Assembly: GCA_946894095.1 (NCBI GenBank)
Contig: OX335665.1
Coordinates: 2,056,001 to 2,120,000, forward strand
DNA length: 64,000 nucleotides
Reading direction: 5' to 3'
Source of the DNA: Incurvaria masculella
Lineage: Eukaryota; Arthropoda; Insecta; Lepidoptera; Incurvariidae
Shown: piece after piece, positions 55,546 to 64,000 of the stretch
How the letters are laid out: every line of letters begins with the position of its first letter
Numbering within the stretch: the first letter of the stretch is position 1
Position numbers and translations under genes: made by a program
Notes under the pieces: generated by a model
The model's input: the letters and a program-made list of their open reading frames with translations, nothing else
What the model was told of the DNA's origin: nothing
Database searches by the model: none

Positions 55546-58500
55546 CTGCGGACAAAAGGACACCTTAAAAATTGCAAAAATATCTGGCCCAAAGTATAAA
55601 AATTCTAAATTCAAAATGTATTTATTAAAAAATATTAATATTTTTTATTTTTATTTCTTTGTTAAGGTTTCGTCAACAGGGTAATACACGTACAATTTAC
55701 AAAAGGAGATGTGTTACAAAAATAAAGCGTTCGTGCACACCCCACAAGAGGCGAACACAGCATGCGTAATAATAACAGAATGATAACTTAACCTTAATAT
55801 ACACACTTTACATTCATAGAACCCTGCGCTAGATCAAATCTGTCTTGCAGAGGTAATTTTCAGTTTTAAACATTTTTTTAAATTATTTTGCGTTTTTGAA
55901 AAAGAAACAATATGAGATAAATCTAATAAAAATATTGATGGAAATAATTAAAATAATAATGTTTGCATTTATATCTAAAATTTTAATTAATTTCTAAATT
56001 TTAATTAAATTAAAAAACAAATGAAATCTAAAATCAACAAAAAGAAATTCAATAATATAATAAAATCAAAATTTTGTATGTAAACATTTAAATAAAATTA
56101 GGTGTATAGCGTTTAACATTTGTCGTATCTAGTTTATGTAACTGGACATGGATGGCTAATGCCAAACCCACCGTCGTGATATGAATGAATGAATGAGGTA
56201 TCACGCTGGGACCTTCCCTTTATGAGCAGGCAACATTGAACTGGATGGAAAACACGGACAAAATTCAATTAATGCTTCGACCATCTTTTCATGGAATGCG
56301 ATGGTACCTACTCGGGCGGGTTTAAACCTTACCACCTAGTAGAGAAGGATACCTATAGCTTTACATTGATTCGCATTTGTGAGGAAATGCACTTATCCAA
56401 CTCAGAACGAGAAAGAAAGTGGTGCATTAACGGGGCGGAGATTTGAACCCAGACCTCTGGCTTGCAAGCGAAGTCCCCGCGTCTCAGCGACATCTAAATT
56501 TGAAGCACTGTAATCAGATTTTGAAAATAATCTGGAAAAGTATTGGTCGTGACATTCGTCGGAAGCAGGATTTGAACCTGCGACACCTTTGGATTACATG
56601 TCCACTGCTCTAAACCAACTGAGCTATCCCGACAATTACGTCAGCCAACGAATTTCTCGATTATATTCGAATCGACACAATGCGTCCCCTATCTTCCGCT
56701 AGATGGCGCTGATGATGCATCGCGGTACTTGCGCATCAGCTCGCCGGCGCCGCGCTTCAGCTGCTGAGCGGAGATCGTCTCCGAGCTGCCGCCCGGACCG
56801 CACGTGCAAGTTAGTTCACCTGTCCGCGTCGCTGCCGTAGCTCTTGGAGACGAGGCCGGAGCGCCGCGCGACCTGGTGCAGCTCGGCGCGCTCCTCCTTG
56901 CTGAAGTCGTTGGAGAACACGAGGTCGATGTCGAGCGTGTCCGCGTCGCGGTACTTGCGCATCAGCTCGCCGGCGCCGCGCTTCAGCTGCTGAGCGGAGA
57001 TCGTCTCCGAGCTGCCGCCCGGACCGCACCTGCAAGTTAGTTCACCTGTCCGCGTCGCTGCCGTAGCTCTTGGAGACGAGGCCGGAGCGCCGCGCGACCT
57101 GGTGCAGCTCGGCGCGCTCCTCCTTGCTGAAGTCGTTGGAGAACACGAGGTCGATGTCGAGCGTGTCCGCGTCGCGGTACTTGCGCATCAGCTCGCCGGC
57201 GCCGCGCTTCAGCTGCTGAGCGGAGATCGTCTCCGAGCTGCCGCCCGGACCGCACCTGCAAGTTAGTTCACCTGTCCGCGTCGCTGCCGTAGCTCTTGGA
57301 GACGAGGCCGGAGCGCCGCGCGACCTGGTGCAGCTCGGCGCGCTCCTCCTTGCTGAAGTCGTTGGAGAACACGAGGTCGATGTCGAGCGTGTCCGCGTCG
57401 CGGTACTTGCGCATCAGCTCGCCGGCGCCGCGCTTCAGCTGCTGAGCGGAGATCGTCTCCGAGCTGCCGCCCGGACCGCACCTGCAAGTTAGTTCACCTG
57501 TCCGCGTCGCTGCCGTAGCTCTTGGAGACGAGGCCGGAGCGCCGCGCGACCTGGTGCAGCTCGGCGCGCTCCTCCTTGCTGAAGTCGTTGGAGAACACGA
57601 GGTCGATGTCGAGCGTGTCCGCGTCGCGGTACTTGCGCATCAGCTCGCCGGCGCCGCGCTTCAGCTGCTGAGCGGAGATCGTCTCCGAGCTGCCGCCCGG
57701 ACCGCACCTGCAAGTTAGTTCACCTGTCCGCGTCGCTGCCGTAGCTCTTGGAGACGAGGCCGGAGCGCCGCGCGACCTGGTGCAGCTCGGCGCGCTCCTC
57801 CTTGCTGAAGTCGTTGGAGAACACGAGGTCGATGTCGAGCGTGTCCGCGTCGCGGTACTTGCGCATCAGCTCGCCGGCGCCGCGCTTCAGCTGCTGAGCG
57901 GAGATCGTCTCCGAGCTGCCGCCCGGACCGCACCTGCAAGTTAGTTCACCTGTCCGCGTCGCTGCCGTAGCTCTTGGAGACGAGGCCGGAGCGCCGCGCG
58001 ACCTGGTGCAGCTCGGCGCGCTCCTCCTTGCTGAAGTCGTTGGAGAACACGAGGTCGATGTCGAGCGTGTCCGCGTCGCGGTACTTGCGCATCAGCTCGC
58101 CGGCGCCGCGCTTCAGCTGCTGAGCGGAGATCGTCTCCGAGCTGCCGCCCGGACCGCAAGTGCAAGTTAGTTCACCTGTCCGCGTCGCTGCCGTAGCTCT
58201 TGGAGACGAGGCCGGAGCGCCGCGCGACCTGGTGCAGCTCGGCGCGCTCCTCCTTGCTGAAGTCGTTGGAGAACACGAGGTCGATGTCGAGCGTGTCCGC
58301 GTCGCGGTACTTGCGCATCAGCTCGCCGGCGCCGCGCTTCAGCTGCTGAGCGGAGATCGTCTCCGAGCTGCCGCCCGGACCGCACCTGCAAGTTAGTTCA
58401 CCTGTCCGCGTCGCTGCCGTAGCTCTTGGAGACGAGGCCGGAGCGCCGCGCGACCTGGTGCAGCTCGGCGCGCTCCTCCTTGCTGAAGTCGTTGGAGAAC

Positions 58501-61500
58501 ACGAGGTCGATGTCGAGCGTGTCCGCGTCGCGGTACTTGCGCATCAGCTCGCCGGCGCCGCGCTTCAGCTGCTGAGCGGAGATCGTCTCCGAGCTGCCGC
58601 CCGGACCGCACCTGCAAGTTAGTTCACCTGTCCGCGTCGCTGCCGTAGCTCTTGGAGACGAGGCCGGAGCGCCGTGCGACCTGGTGCAGCTCGGCGCGCT
58701 CCTCCTTGCTGAAGTCGTTGGAGAACACGAGGTCGATGTCGAGCGTGTCCGCGTCGCGGTACTTGCGCATCAGCTCGCCGGCGCCGCGCTTCAGCTGCTG
58801 AGCGGAGATCGTCTCCGAGCTGCCGCCCGGACCGCACCTGCAAGTTAGTTCACCTGTCCGCGTCGCTGCCGTAGCTCTTGGAGACGAGGCCGGAGCGCCG
58901 CGCGACCTGGTGCAGCTCGGCGCGCTCCTCCTTGCTGAAGTCGTTGGAGAACACGAGGTCGATGTCGAGCGTGTCCGCGTCGCGGTACTTGCGCATCAGC
59001 TCGCCGGCGCCGCGCTTCAGCTGCTGAGCGGAGATCGTCTCCGAGCTGCCGCCCGGACCGCACCTGCAAGTTAGTTCACCTGTCCGCGTCGCTGCCGTAG
59101 CTCTTGGAGACGAGGCCGGAGCGCCGTGCGACCTGGTGCAGCTCGGCGCGCTCCTCCTTGCTGAAGTCGTTGGAGAACACGAGGTCGATGTCGAGCGTGT
59201 CCGCGTCGCGATACTTGCGCATCAGCTCGCCGGCGCTGCGCTTCAGCTGCTGGACGGAGATCATCTCCGAGCCGCTGCCCAGACCGGCGCGGTGCACCTA
59301 CAATATAATGTGTTATCTTAAAAATGTAAACACGCCGTTAACTTTTTTTGCAACATTTCAATTTATCAACAATTATATCATTTTGTGGTATCACTACATA
59401 GTATAAAACAAAGTCGCTTTCTCTGTCCCTATATCCCCATGTTCGCTTAAATCTTTCAAACTACACAACGGATTTTGATGCGGTTTTTTTTAATAGATAG
59501 AGTGATTAAAGAGGAAGGTTTATATGTATAATAACATCCATTAAATAGTGGAGAAATACTGTTATTTTTGAGGTTTCCAATGTGATGTCATAAAAAAAGA
59601 CGTGTGGCACTCGGGGACTGCCGCGGTAAAGCTATTGCATAGCATTTTGTATCAACTTATGCCGCCCCGCCCCCTCCGCCGCTCCCGCCGCCGCCCCCGG
59701 CCCCGCTCCCCCTGGTGTGAAGTAGCGCTACCGGCATCGCCCGTCGGAGTGGGGAGCGTGAGGTTTTTTTTCGTTACGGAATTTCTGGATTCGGTCCCCG
59801 CGCTCAAGGCCCTCGATAGAAGCTATGCAATAGCTTAAAAAATCATTTTTCCGCTTACATTGCAAACGCAGGCTGAACCCTACGAGATTTGTCAAAATAA
59901 CATACTAAGTATTGTACACATTGAAAAGGTCTACAGAAAACTCCGCGATGGTATATGTCTATCTCTTATGGATATCCCACAATAACATTTTTTTGTCATT
60001 TACTTTTTACGACAAATAATGGCTAATTTTCGAAGTGATTTTAACCAATACAGCATTAATCCTTATCCAATTAAATACCTTAAATAAATTGTTGATTTAA
60101 TATGGATCTATATGGCCCGTTACAGCATATGAGTTTCCGGTAAAGACATTTATTGCAATGACCATTAATAAATCGCAGGGTCAAACATTTAACGTTGCAG
60201 GTTTAGATTTGAGCGTTGACTGTTTTTCACATGGCCAACTGTATGTCGCTCTTTCAAAAGTAACCTCTAGAGAAAACATGTTTGTATTGTCTAATGACAA
60301 TAAAGCTGTGAACGTTGTATATAATGACATTCTGTAATATATTAATTGCTGTAAAAATAAAATAAATAGGTAAAAATTTAAAAAGTAAATAAGTAAAAAT
60401 GTAGTGTATGAATTTAGATATTCCAAAGATAGCAGGAAATACTCATGGTATAAGGAAAGGGGAATTGTTTTACTCCAAATTTAACGCGTACGGGCCACGG
60501 GCAGTAATGAATAAATCAAAACTAATGGATCAATGTTAATCATTTTTTCAGTAAGTGACATAGGCTATATATTTTATACCCGTGCGAAGCCGGAGCGGGC
60601 CGCTAGTTTAAAAATATGACGCACGGAGATGGAGCACGGAAGTTTTGATGTGGAGACCCTACACAGAGAAAAGAAGCGTCGGCAAACCGCCAGCACGTTG
60701 GTCAGACGATATACGTCAGACAGCAGGTGACAACTGGCGATGAAAAACACGAGACCGAGAGAAGTCTGGGGGAGGCCTACGTCCAGCAGTGGACAGTCAA
60801 TAGGCTGTCAAAAGAAGACAAAATATGCCTTAAATAGTAAAATAAAAATTGCCCATTTTATTCTAAATTTAACCTCACCGACAATTCCTCATCGGAATGG
60901 TGTAGATCCACCATGTGTGCATAGTCAGGTGCATAGGTAGGTACTTTGTTTTCAGTCTGGCTGGCGATGACGCACTGTTTGCCGCCACACCGCCATGGTT
61001 GAATTGATACTCGAGCGTATTTTGTATTTTGGCATAACAGTCAGTCAGTCAGTCAGTCAGTCAGTCAGCGTGTTTGCGTCCACTGCTGGACATACGCCTC
61101 TCCAATCCTTCTCCAGTCCTCCCGGCCCTCAGCGGTACGGAACCACTGCTTTCCGCCGACGCACTTGATGTCGTCTTCCCAGCTGGCGGGTGGTCTTCCC
61201 ACACTCCGTTTGCCTGTCCACGGCCGCCAGTGTAGGACACGGTTACTCCAACGGTCGTCGTCTCTTCGGCTGACGTGACCAGCCCACTGCCATTTTAGCT
61301 TAGCCACCCGGTGTTCAATATCGACTACTTTGGTACGTCGGCATAACAGATAAAACATATCTCATAATATCCGAAAAATTCCACTCTACTTCAGCCCAAA
61401 ACGACATATGCAGCGGGCGGAGTCGGGTCTGTCAGCTAGTTATCTATAAATGCTACTAACCTGTTGCAGATGAGGTCGGATCGGTTCACTGATGCCTTCC

Positions 61501-61548
61501 TCTTTAGCTCCGAGTCCGCCGCCGGACCATCCCATCAGTTTCATCATT
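55425..61548 (-). CDS. NF-kappa-B-repressing factor-like protein, C-terminal exons (G-patch and R3H)
   Basis: Three minus-strand exons join in frame: 61548-61461, 59297-59080 and 55545-55425 (stop). Exon one carries a G-patch core, MMKLMGWSGGGLGAKEEGI. Exon two carries an R3H domain, DLVFSNDFSKEERAELHQVA, with the R-x3-H pair, completed by the last exon (SYGSDADR-FLVVRKK). G-patch followed by a C-terminal R3H domain and a short tail is the layout of NKRF, a nucleolar RNA-binding protein that works with XRN2 in pre-rRNA processing (family knowledge). Upstream exons (dsRBD region) are beyond the window. Intron 59079-55546 contains the exon-derived tandem array; the intron before it contains a Helitron and RTE pieces. 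Family assignment is from remembered domain layout, not a search. Confidence 0.78.
55620..56134. other. Very AT-rich intronic stretch
   Basis: Within the last NKRF-like intron. Runs of aaaatt/aattaa around 55970-56100; no element recognised. Confidence 0.5.
56135..56485 (-). repeat. tRNA-related SINE 1 copy, reverse
   Basis: gtaactggacatggatggct, then the body and gatttgaacccagacctctg (B-box in reverse). It adjoins SINE 2 at 56488. Confidence 0.7.
56488..56690 (-). repeat. tRNA-related SINE 2 copy, reverse, intact tRNA-like head
   Basis: On the minus strand GTCGGGATAGCTCAGTTGG opens a cloverleaf-like head with a perfect T arm (GCAGG / CCTGC) and a paired acceptor (GTCGGGA / TTCCGAC). The anticodon arm has a mismatch and lacks T33. 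It is followed by the SINE body, so I call it a SINE and not a tRNA gene. It is inverted relative to 54915-55385, with the NKRF-like last exon between them. Confidence 0.75.
56720..59063 (-). repeat. Tandem array of the NKRF-like R3H exon: 10 full 226-bp units plus one truncated
   Basis: Exon copies (210 nt each) at 56820-57029, 57046-57255, 57272-57481, 57498-57707, 57724-57933, 57950-58159, 58176-58385, 58402-58611, 58628-58837 and 58854-59063; a truncated piece at 56720-56803. Spacers are the 16 bases GTGAACTAACTTGCAG (minus strand). Copies are nearly identical to each other (one silent change in 58628-58837, shared with the parent) but differ from the parent exon at more positions and lack 8 bases at its start. 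All ten keep the R3H frame open; the copy at 57950-58159 and the truncated one have lost the acceptor AG. The 74-codon frames here are the wrong reading frame. Confidence 0.93.
59080..59297 (-). CDS. NKRF-like R3H exon, parent copy
   Basis: 218 nt after acceptor TATATTGTAG, phase 0 in, two bases out (GACAG then GTGAAC). It encodes VHRAGLGSGSEMISVQQLKR through RRSGLVSKSYGSDAD. Only this copy has both an AT-rich intronic acceptor and the right phase to follow the G-patch exon. Its sequence differs from the array copies mostly in the first third. Confidence 0.82.
59391..60606 (+). mobile_element. Helitron, internally deleted
   Basis: 1,216 bp. Begins TCACTACATAGTATAAAAC after an A and ends with a CCCG...CGGG hairpin region and CCGCTAG before a T, matching Helitron rules (TC start, CTAG end, insertion between A and T). 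It keeps the last 68 codons of the helicase gene. It sits in an NKRF-like intron, 94 bp upstream of the parent R3H exon, and abuts an RTE fragment at its 3' end. Confidence 0.82.
60131..60337 (+). pseudogene. Helitron PIF1-like helicase, C-terminal 68 codons
   Basis: Frame EFPVKTFIAMTINKSQGQT, then FSHGQLYVALSKVTSRENM and a TAA at 60335. These are the last helicase motifs (INKSQGQT; QLYVALSRVTS) of Helitron Rep-helicase proteins. Rep and the rest of the helicase are missing. Confidence 0.85.
60607..60805 (+). pseudogene. RTE-type LINE fragment
   Basis: Reads [36 protein letters not shown], then a stop. Same subfamily as 12420-12745 and shorter. Confidence 0.7.
61038..61358 (-). pseudogene. 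RTE-type LINE 3' end with (CAGT)n tail
   Basis: Minus-strand frame [38 protein letters not shown] and [13 protein letters not shown], then stop. A (CTGA)n run at 61038-61068 follows it directly, the simple-repeat 3' tail typical of RTE elements. 5'-truncated. Confidence 0.8.
61461..61548 (-). CDS. NKRF-like G-patch exon
   Basis: 88 nt between acceptor TACTTTCAG and donor GTTAGT. One base of a split codon, then 29 codons, leaving phase 0. GW-S-GGGLG is the G-patch glycine signature. Confidence 0.8.
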
Positions 61549-61554
61549 CTGAAA

Positions 61555-62545
61555 GTAAAGGGAACCGTTCGTCTTATTCGCCCATTAAGCAAAGACACAT
61601 GAATTTAAGAAAGGAACTTGTTAAAAATAACTACTATAACATGGTGACATGTGAACCGGCCACAAGTGTTTCCCCGCCGTGTGGACGGGCCTAGTGTCAT
61701 TCGATGTGCTATATATTCTATTCTGTGTGCTCTTTCGCGGATGACAGCGTCAGCGCAGTATGTTTGTTTTGGCTAATGCAATATTTTGTTCTTGTGTTTA
61801 ACCCACGTGTATTTTGGAAATAAAAACCATTTTGGAACTTGTAGTTCCAAAATGGTTACACTACTTTATAAGGCTGGACTCGAAGCAAAACTTTCGCGGG
61901 CAGTGTTTTCCAATTCCACCACCCGGTTGAATGGAATACTCTTGCGGTAACTTCACCTGTAATATATGATGGTCAGTTTGATATTAGCCATCCATGTACA
62001 AAAAACCTGCCAAGTGCGAGCCGAATCATTTGGGTACGGAATAGGGAATGCAATCCTAACTCGAGATTGAAAATTCGAGATCCCGCGGGATTAGAAATAT
62101 CAGTCCCGCGGGATCCCGGAATTTTCGGGATCCCGTCTAGTTTTAAAAAAATTTTAAATTCGGATGACTGAAAGCTAATAACTGCTTCTTTGTGATAGTG
62201 AGGTTAACTAAAATAACATATTACTCAAAATAAAATAAAAACCTTTATTCTTTAATCTTACCAACTAAATAATTATCAGGTTTTAAGGAAATTAACATAG
62301 GTAGATTAGGTAATCAAAACAATAAGCATATTTCAAGAGAATTAGGAAGTAGTTACGTACGAGTGATTTTGAAAATGAAAAAATAATCACTACAACTACA
62401 CAACTAAAACAATGACGAACGTAAACAAAACAAATGACTGCCTCTCCGAGCGCATATACTTCTTTCTCACTTACTCGACACAGTTCTATATTTTTTGTCC
62501 CACTCGTCACCTGTCGCTAATATTCGGAATAGTTTTCTAACGCTG
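61555..62545. other. NKRF-like upstream intron; repeat scraps
   Basis: A tRNA-like repeat piece at 61865-61955, a scrap of hairpin-ended repeat at 62003-62043 and a cluster of GGGATCCCG / CCCGCGGGAT palindromes at 62080-62142. No exon recognised. Confidence 0.5.
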
Positions 62546-62546
62546 T

Positions 62547-63185
62547 TTGGCGTTCCTGCCGCTCGCGGCCGTCAGTCAGCGCTTGGTCAGCGCGCCGCTT
62601 GCGTCCCGAGTGGACCTGTGTAGCGTTGCTGACCACTGCCGCCCAATCCCGTACAACTTAGTTAGTGAACTCAAATCCGAGATCACCGAGTTGCGCAACG
62701 AGATCGCTGACACGCGAAAGCATCAGACCCGAGGCCTTAACCTCGATAATGTCATCGATGAGCTTGAGGAACGGAAAAAAAGGGGCTCAAACTTGGTGAT
62801 GCACGGGGTCCCAGAGCTAGACTCAGAAGATGTGGACCAGCGTCGGAAACATGACGCTGACATGGTGGAGGAGGTGCTCGCGACGCTGCCTCAGGCTGAG
62901 CAGCCGCTCTACGTCATTCGTCTGGGTAAGCCGCGGGCTGGTACCACAGCACCCCGCCCGCTTAAGCTGATAATGGCAGGTAAGCCAAAGGCCATTCACA
63001 TTCTTAAAAACAGAAGCAAACTACCAGCCACTATAAATGTAAAATCCGATCTGACTCCTTATCAACGGGATCAGCTTGTCAGACTACGGGAGGAGTTGGC
63101 TGAGAGAAATGCCAAAGGGGAACAGAAACTAACCATAAAATACATTAATGGTTGTCCACGTATAGTAAAAGAAGAAAAAAACTGA
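62547..63185 (+). CDS. LINE ORF1 protein, 5'-truncated (Jockey/CR1 group)
   Basis: 213 codons open to TGA at 63183. No ATG at the start, so the N-terminal zinc-finger or PHD part is missing. Residues 43-60 (VSELKSEITELRNEIADT) form a short coiled coil. SNLVMHGVPE, VIRLGKP and PLKLIMAGKPKAIHILKNRS are the RRM-like nucleic-acid-binding core of LINE ORF1 proteins, and LTPYQRDQLVRLREEL is their usual C-terminal segment. It binds element RNA. ORF2 overlaps its 3' end in another frame. Confidence 0.8.
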   Translation: MAFLPLAAVSQRLVSAPLASRVDLCSVADHCRPIPYNLVSELKSEITELRNEIADTRKHQTRGLNLDNVIDELEERKKRGSNLVMHGVPELDSEDVDQRRKHDADMVEEVLATLPQAEQPLYVIRLGKPRAGTTAPRPLKLIMAGKPKAIHILKNRSKLPATINVKSDLTPYQRDQLVRLREELAERNAKGEQKLTIKYINGCPRIVKEEKN

Positions 63186-64000
63186 TACCCGCTGTCACCG
63201 AACTGATTTTACTATACACGAACCTAGCATCTCTAACGGCAAAATTTGATTTATTCTTAGTGGAAATACACCAAAAAAACCCAGCTTTTATTGTTATTAC
63301 AGAGACACATTTGAACTCCCAAATAAAAGACACCGTAATAAATATACAAGGCTACACACTATACCGGCACGATCGAAAAAGTGGAAAAAAAGGTGGAGGT
63401 GTAGCGATATATGTAGCTAATTCACATAAAAATGTTCCCATACTAGCAAAAGTAAACAACTTATAAAACAAGGATAGTGTGGAGGCGCTATGGCTTGATG
63501 TTCAAATTGGAAACTTTAAAATATTATTGTGTGGCGTCTACCGACCCTCCCACTACACACTTGAGGAATCCGACATAGAACTTTTTAATATGATAAAACT
63601 GGCTTCAGAACAGAATAGCGTCCTTATATCAGGGGACTTCAATTTACCTGACATCACATGGCCCTTGATAAAACTAGATGGGTATAATGCACTTCACGAA
63701 AAATTTGTTGATATGTACACCAATTCTAATCTCCACCAACTAGTGCGTGAAGTGACCAGAAAGCGCAACGACGAAGAATCCCTTCTAGATCTGATTCTAT
63801 GCAATGACGATAATCTTTGTACTAAACTAGAGCATCACCCACACATAGGAAAAAGTGACCACTGTGTCATTAGTGCAACCATTCAATTTATTAAAGATCA
63901 GATACTCGGACACAATATTAAACTTCGTCGCAACTACTTTAGTGCAAATTACGATGCGGTCAGAAATACACTGATTAATGAAAATAAAAAAAATACTACG
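63152..64000 (+). pseudogene. LINE ORF2, APE-type endonuclease domain, runs off the window
   Basis: Endonuclease motifs in order: TNLASL, ITETHLN (metal-binding Glu), GGGVAIYV, GVYRPS, SGDFNLPDITW (catalytic Asp/Asn), SLLDLIL and SDHC (catalytic His). One in-frame TAA at 63464-63466 breaks the frame; the same frame continues open to the window end. The frame overlaps ORF1 by about 30 bp and has no ATG near it. Jockey/CR1-type by motif style. Confidence 0.82.

Noticed and set aside
56562..56638. tRNA gene on the minus strand
   Set aside because: Acceptor and T arms pair well, but the anticodon arm has a mismatch and no T33, and the sequence is embedded in a SINE also present at 54915-55385.
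56811..59069. Series of identical 74-codon minus-strand frames (RSGRQLGDD... type)
   Set aside because: These are the shifted frame of the R3H exon copies. The frame continuing the G-patch exon and the R3H motif is a different one.
59602..59838. Arg/Pro-rich frame in a GC-rich patch
   Set aside because: Internal non-coding part of the Helitron; composition explains the open frame.

Overview
The window is nuclear DNA of an insect, almost certainly a moth or butterfly. It has spliced genes with GT-AG introns, arthropod-type TTAGG repeats, Helitron ends and a dense load of repeats of kinds I associate with Lepidoptera (inference; no search was run). I see no bacterial genes, operons or CRISPR arrays.

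Left part (1-14.5 kb): the 5' half of a histidine decarboxylase gene (Hdc) on the minus strand. Six coding exons run from the ATG at 14491 to 2750 and encode the first 239 residues; the PLP-lysine exon and the rest lie beyond the left edge. Intron 2 holds a decayed second copy of exon 2. Intron 1 (about 7.4 kb) is full of small transposable elements.

Middle (14.5-31.5 kb): no host gene recognised. It is a mosaic of TTAA-flanked fold-back MITEs, a hAT-type MITE with a clean 8-bp target duplication, tRNA-related SINEs, a hairpin-ended repeat carrying (TCCG)n, and broken LINE reverse transcriptases.

Satellite (31.6-49.7 kb): about 17 kb of a 50-bp tandem repeat in two blocks, about 160 and 185 units. 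The blocks are separated by the 5' end of an LTR retrotransposon with a tRNA-Tyr-type primer-binding site. The 50-bp unit has no stop codon in any minus-strand frame, so it creates ORFs of up to 2,694 codons that are best read as a by-product of the repeat.

Right part (50-64 kb): more interspersed repeats, then the 3' end of a minus-strand gene encoding a G-patch plus R3H protein resembling NF-kappa-B-repressing factor (NKRF). Its penultimate coding exon has been amplified into ten near-identical 226-bp tandem copies plus a truncated one. Each unit is a 210-bp exon plus a 16-bp spacer that fuses a 5' splice site to a 3' splice site. An internally deleted Helitron with the tail of its helicase gene lies 94 bp upstream of the parent exon. 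RTE-type LINE ends and a Jockey/CR1-type LINE (ORF1 plus ORF2 endonuclease) fill the right edge.

The most notable features are the exon-derived tandem array in the NKRF-like gene and the long 50-bp satellite with its embedded retroelement.
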